A stretch of DNA of 5,012 nt from CBDUQP01 sp965369385 (GTDB lineage Bacteria > Planctomycetota > Phycisphaerae > SM23-33). Shown one piece after another: positions 4,953 to 5,012 of this stretch. Under the pieces are notes generated by a model. It made no database searches, was not told the origin of the DNA, and worked only from the letters and a program-made list of their open reading frames with translations. Made by a program: the position numbers and the translations under genes. Position 1 is the first letter of the stretch; the number at the start of each line of letters is the position of its first letter. Where the stretch lies: positions 1 to 5,012 of the forward strand of contig CBDUQP010000191.1 of NCBI GenBank assembly GCA_965369385.1. The letters are read 5' to 3'.

Positions 4953-4963
4953 CCTAAGATCTG
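4943..4963 (+). repeat. Right 21-base inverted repeat of the transposase unit
   Basis: This is the exact reverse complement of 4295-4315. It starts in the loop of the 4935-4952 hairpin and ends in CTAAGATCTG. A degraded copy in the same orientation lies at about 4159-4178, upstream of the truncated transposase. Confidence 0.85.
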
Positions 4964-4970
4964 GTCCGAA

Positions 4971-5012
4971 CCGGTAACATAGGTAACACATTATACCGGG
5001 CACATGGGTAAC
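4971..5012. repeat. Two 17-base direct repeats at the window edge, possible insertion-sequence end
   Basis: CCGGTAACATAGGTAAC (4971-4987) and CCGGGCACATGGGTAAC (4996-5012) match at 14 of 17 positions with a 25-base period. On the minus strand they read GTTACCYATGT followed by CCGG. From memory, repeated GTTACCTATGT-type motifs form the ends of some IS481-family elements, so another element may begin here. The window stops before any transposase. Confidence 0.4.

Larger units (their letters stand above)
4295..4963 (-). mobile_element. IS200/IS605-like or REP-associated transposase unit bounded by inverted repeats
   Basis: The 669-base unit contains one transposase gene and no accessory gene, flanked by the 21-base inverted repeat at each side. 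Classical IS200/IS605 elements have no terminal inverted repeats but use subterminal hairpins. Inverted REP sequences around a lone Y1 transposase are the layout of REP-associated tyrosine transposases, some of which are domesticated. The borders are inferred from the repeats; without an empty site I cannot prove them. Confidence 0.55.

Overview
The window looks like an ordinary bacterial chromosome stretch that is partly eroded by mobile DNA. Three features point to Planctomycetota (perhaps Phycisphaerae or relatives), by inference: a PEP-CTERM-type protein tail at the left edge, a PurF homologue that starts Met-Gly-Gly instead of Met-Cys-Gly, and an IS200-like transposase of the type common in that phylum. 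No single feature proves the lineage.

Layout. Bases 1-56 hold the last 17 codons of a plus-strand exported protein with a PEP-CTERM-like sorting tail. A UUCG-capped hairpin (about 85-122) separates it from a convergent minus-strand PurF-family gene (267-1694). The 389 bases upstream of that gene (1695-2083) hold its leader, a candidate promoter and a short coding-like tail of unknown origin. Next, also on the minus strand, come a THUMP-like class I methyltransferase (2084-3310) and, 32 bases upstream of it, tRNA-Leu(UAA) (3343-3426). These two are probably one transcription unit with a candidate promoter near 3485-3512. A clear Rho-independent terminator (3559-3597, minus strand) closes a gene of which only the 3' end survives (3645-3879).

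That gene end is cut at base 3879/3880 by mobile DNA. A truncated transposase copy (3880-4065) is followed by repeat-rich DNA (4066-4421) and then a full-length HUH/Y1 transposase (4422-4862). The full copy is bracketed by a 21-base perfect inverted repeat (4295-4315 and 4943-4963). The two transposase copies share exactly 200 bases. The right edge carries two 17-base direct repeats that may be the end of yet another insertion sequence.

Functionally, the methyltransferase and tRNA plausibly belong together (RNA modification; inference). The PurF homologue keeps its PRPP site and all four expected Fe-S cysteines but has lost the glutaminase nucleophile and neighbouring glutamine-site residues, so its real reaction is open. 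I see no CRISPR array, defence island or clearly new multi-gene system. The most unusual items are the nucleophile-less PurF and the duplicated transposase with its repeat flanks.
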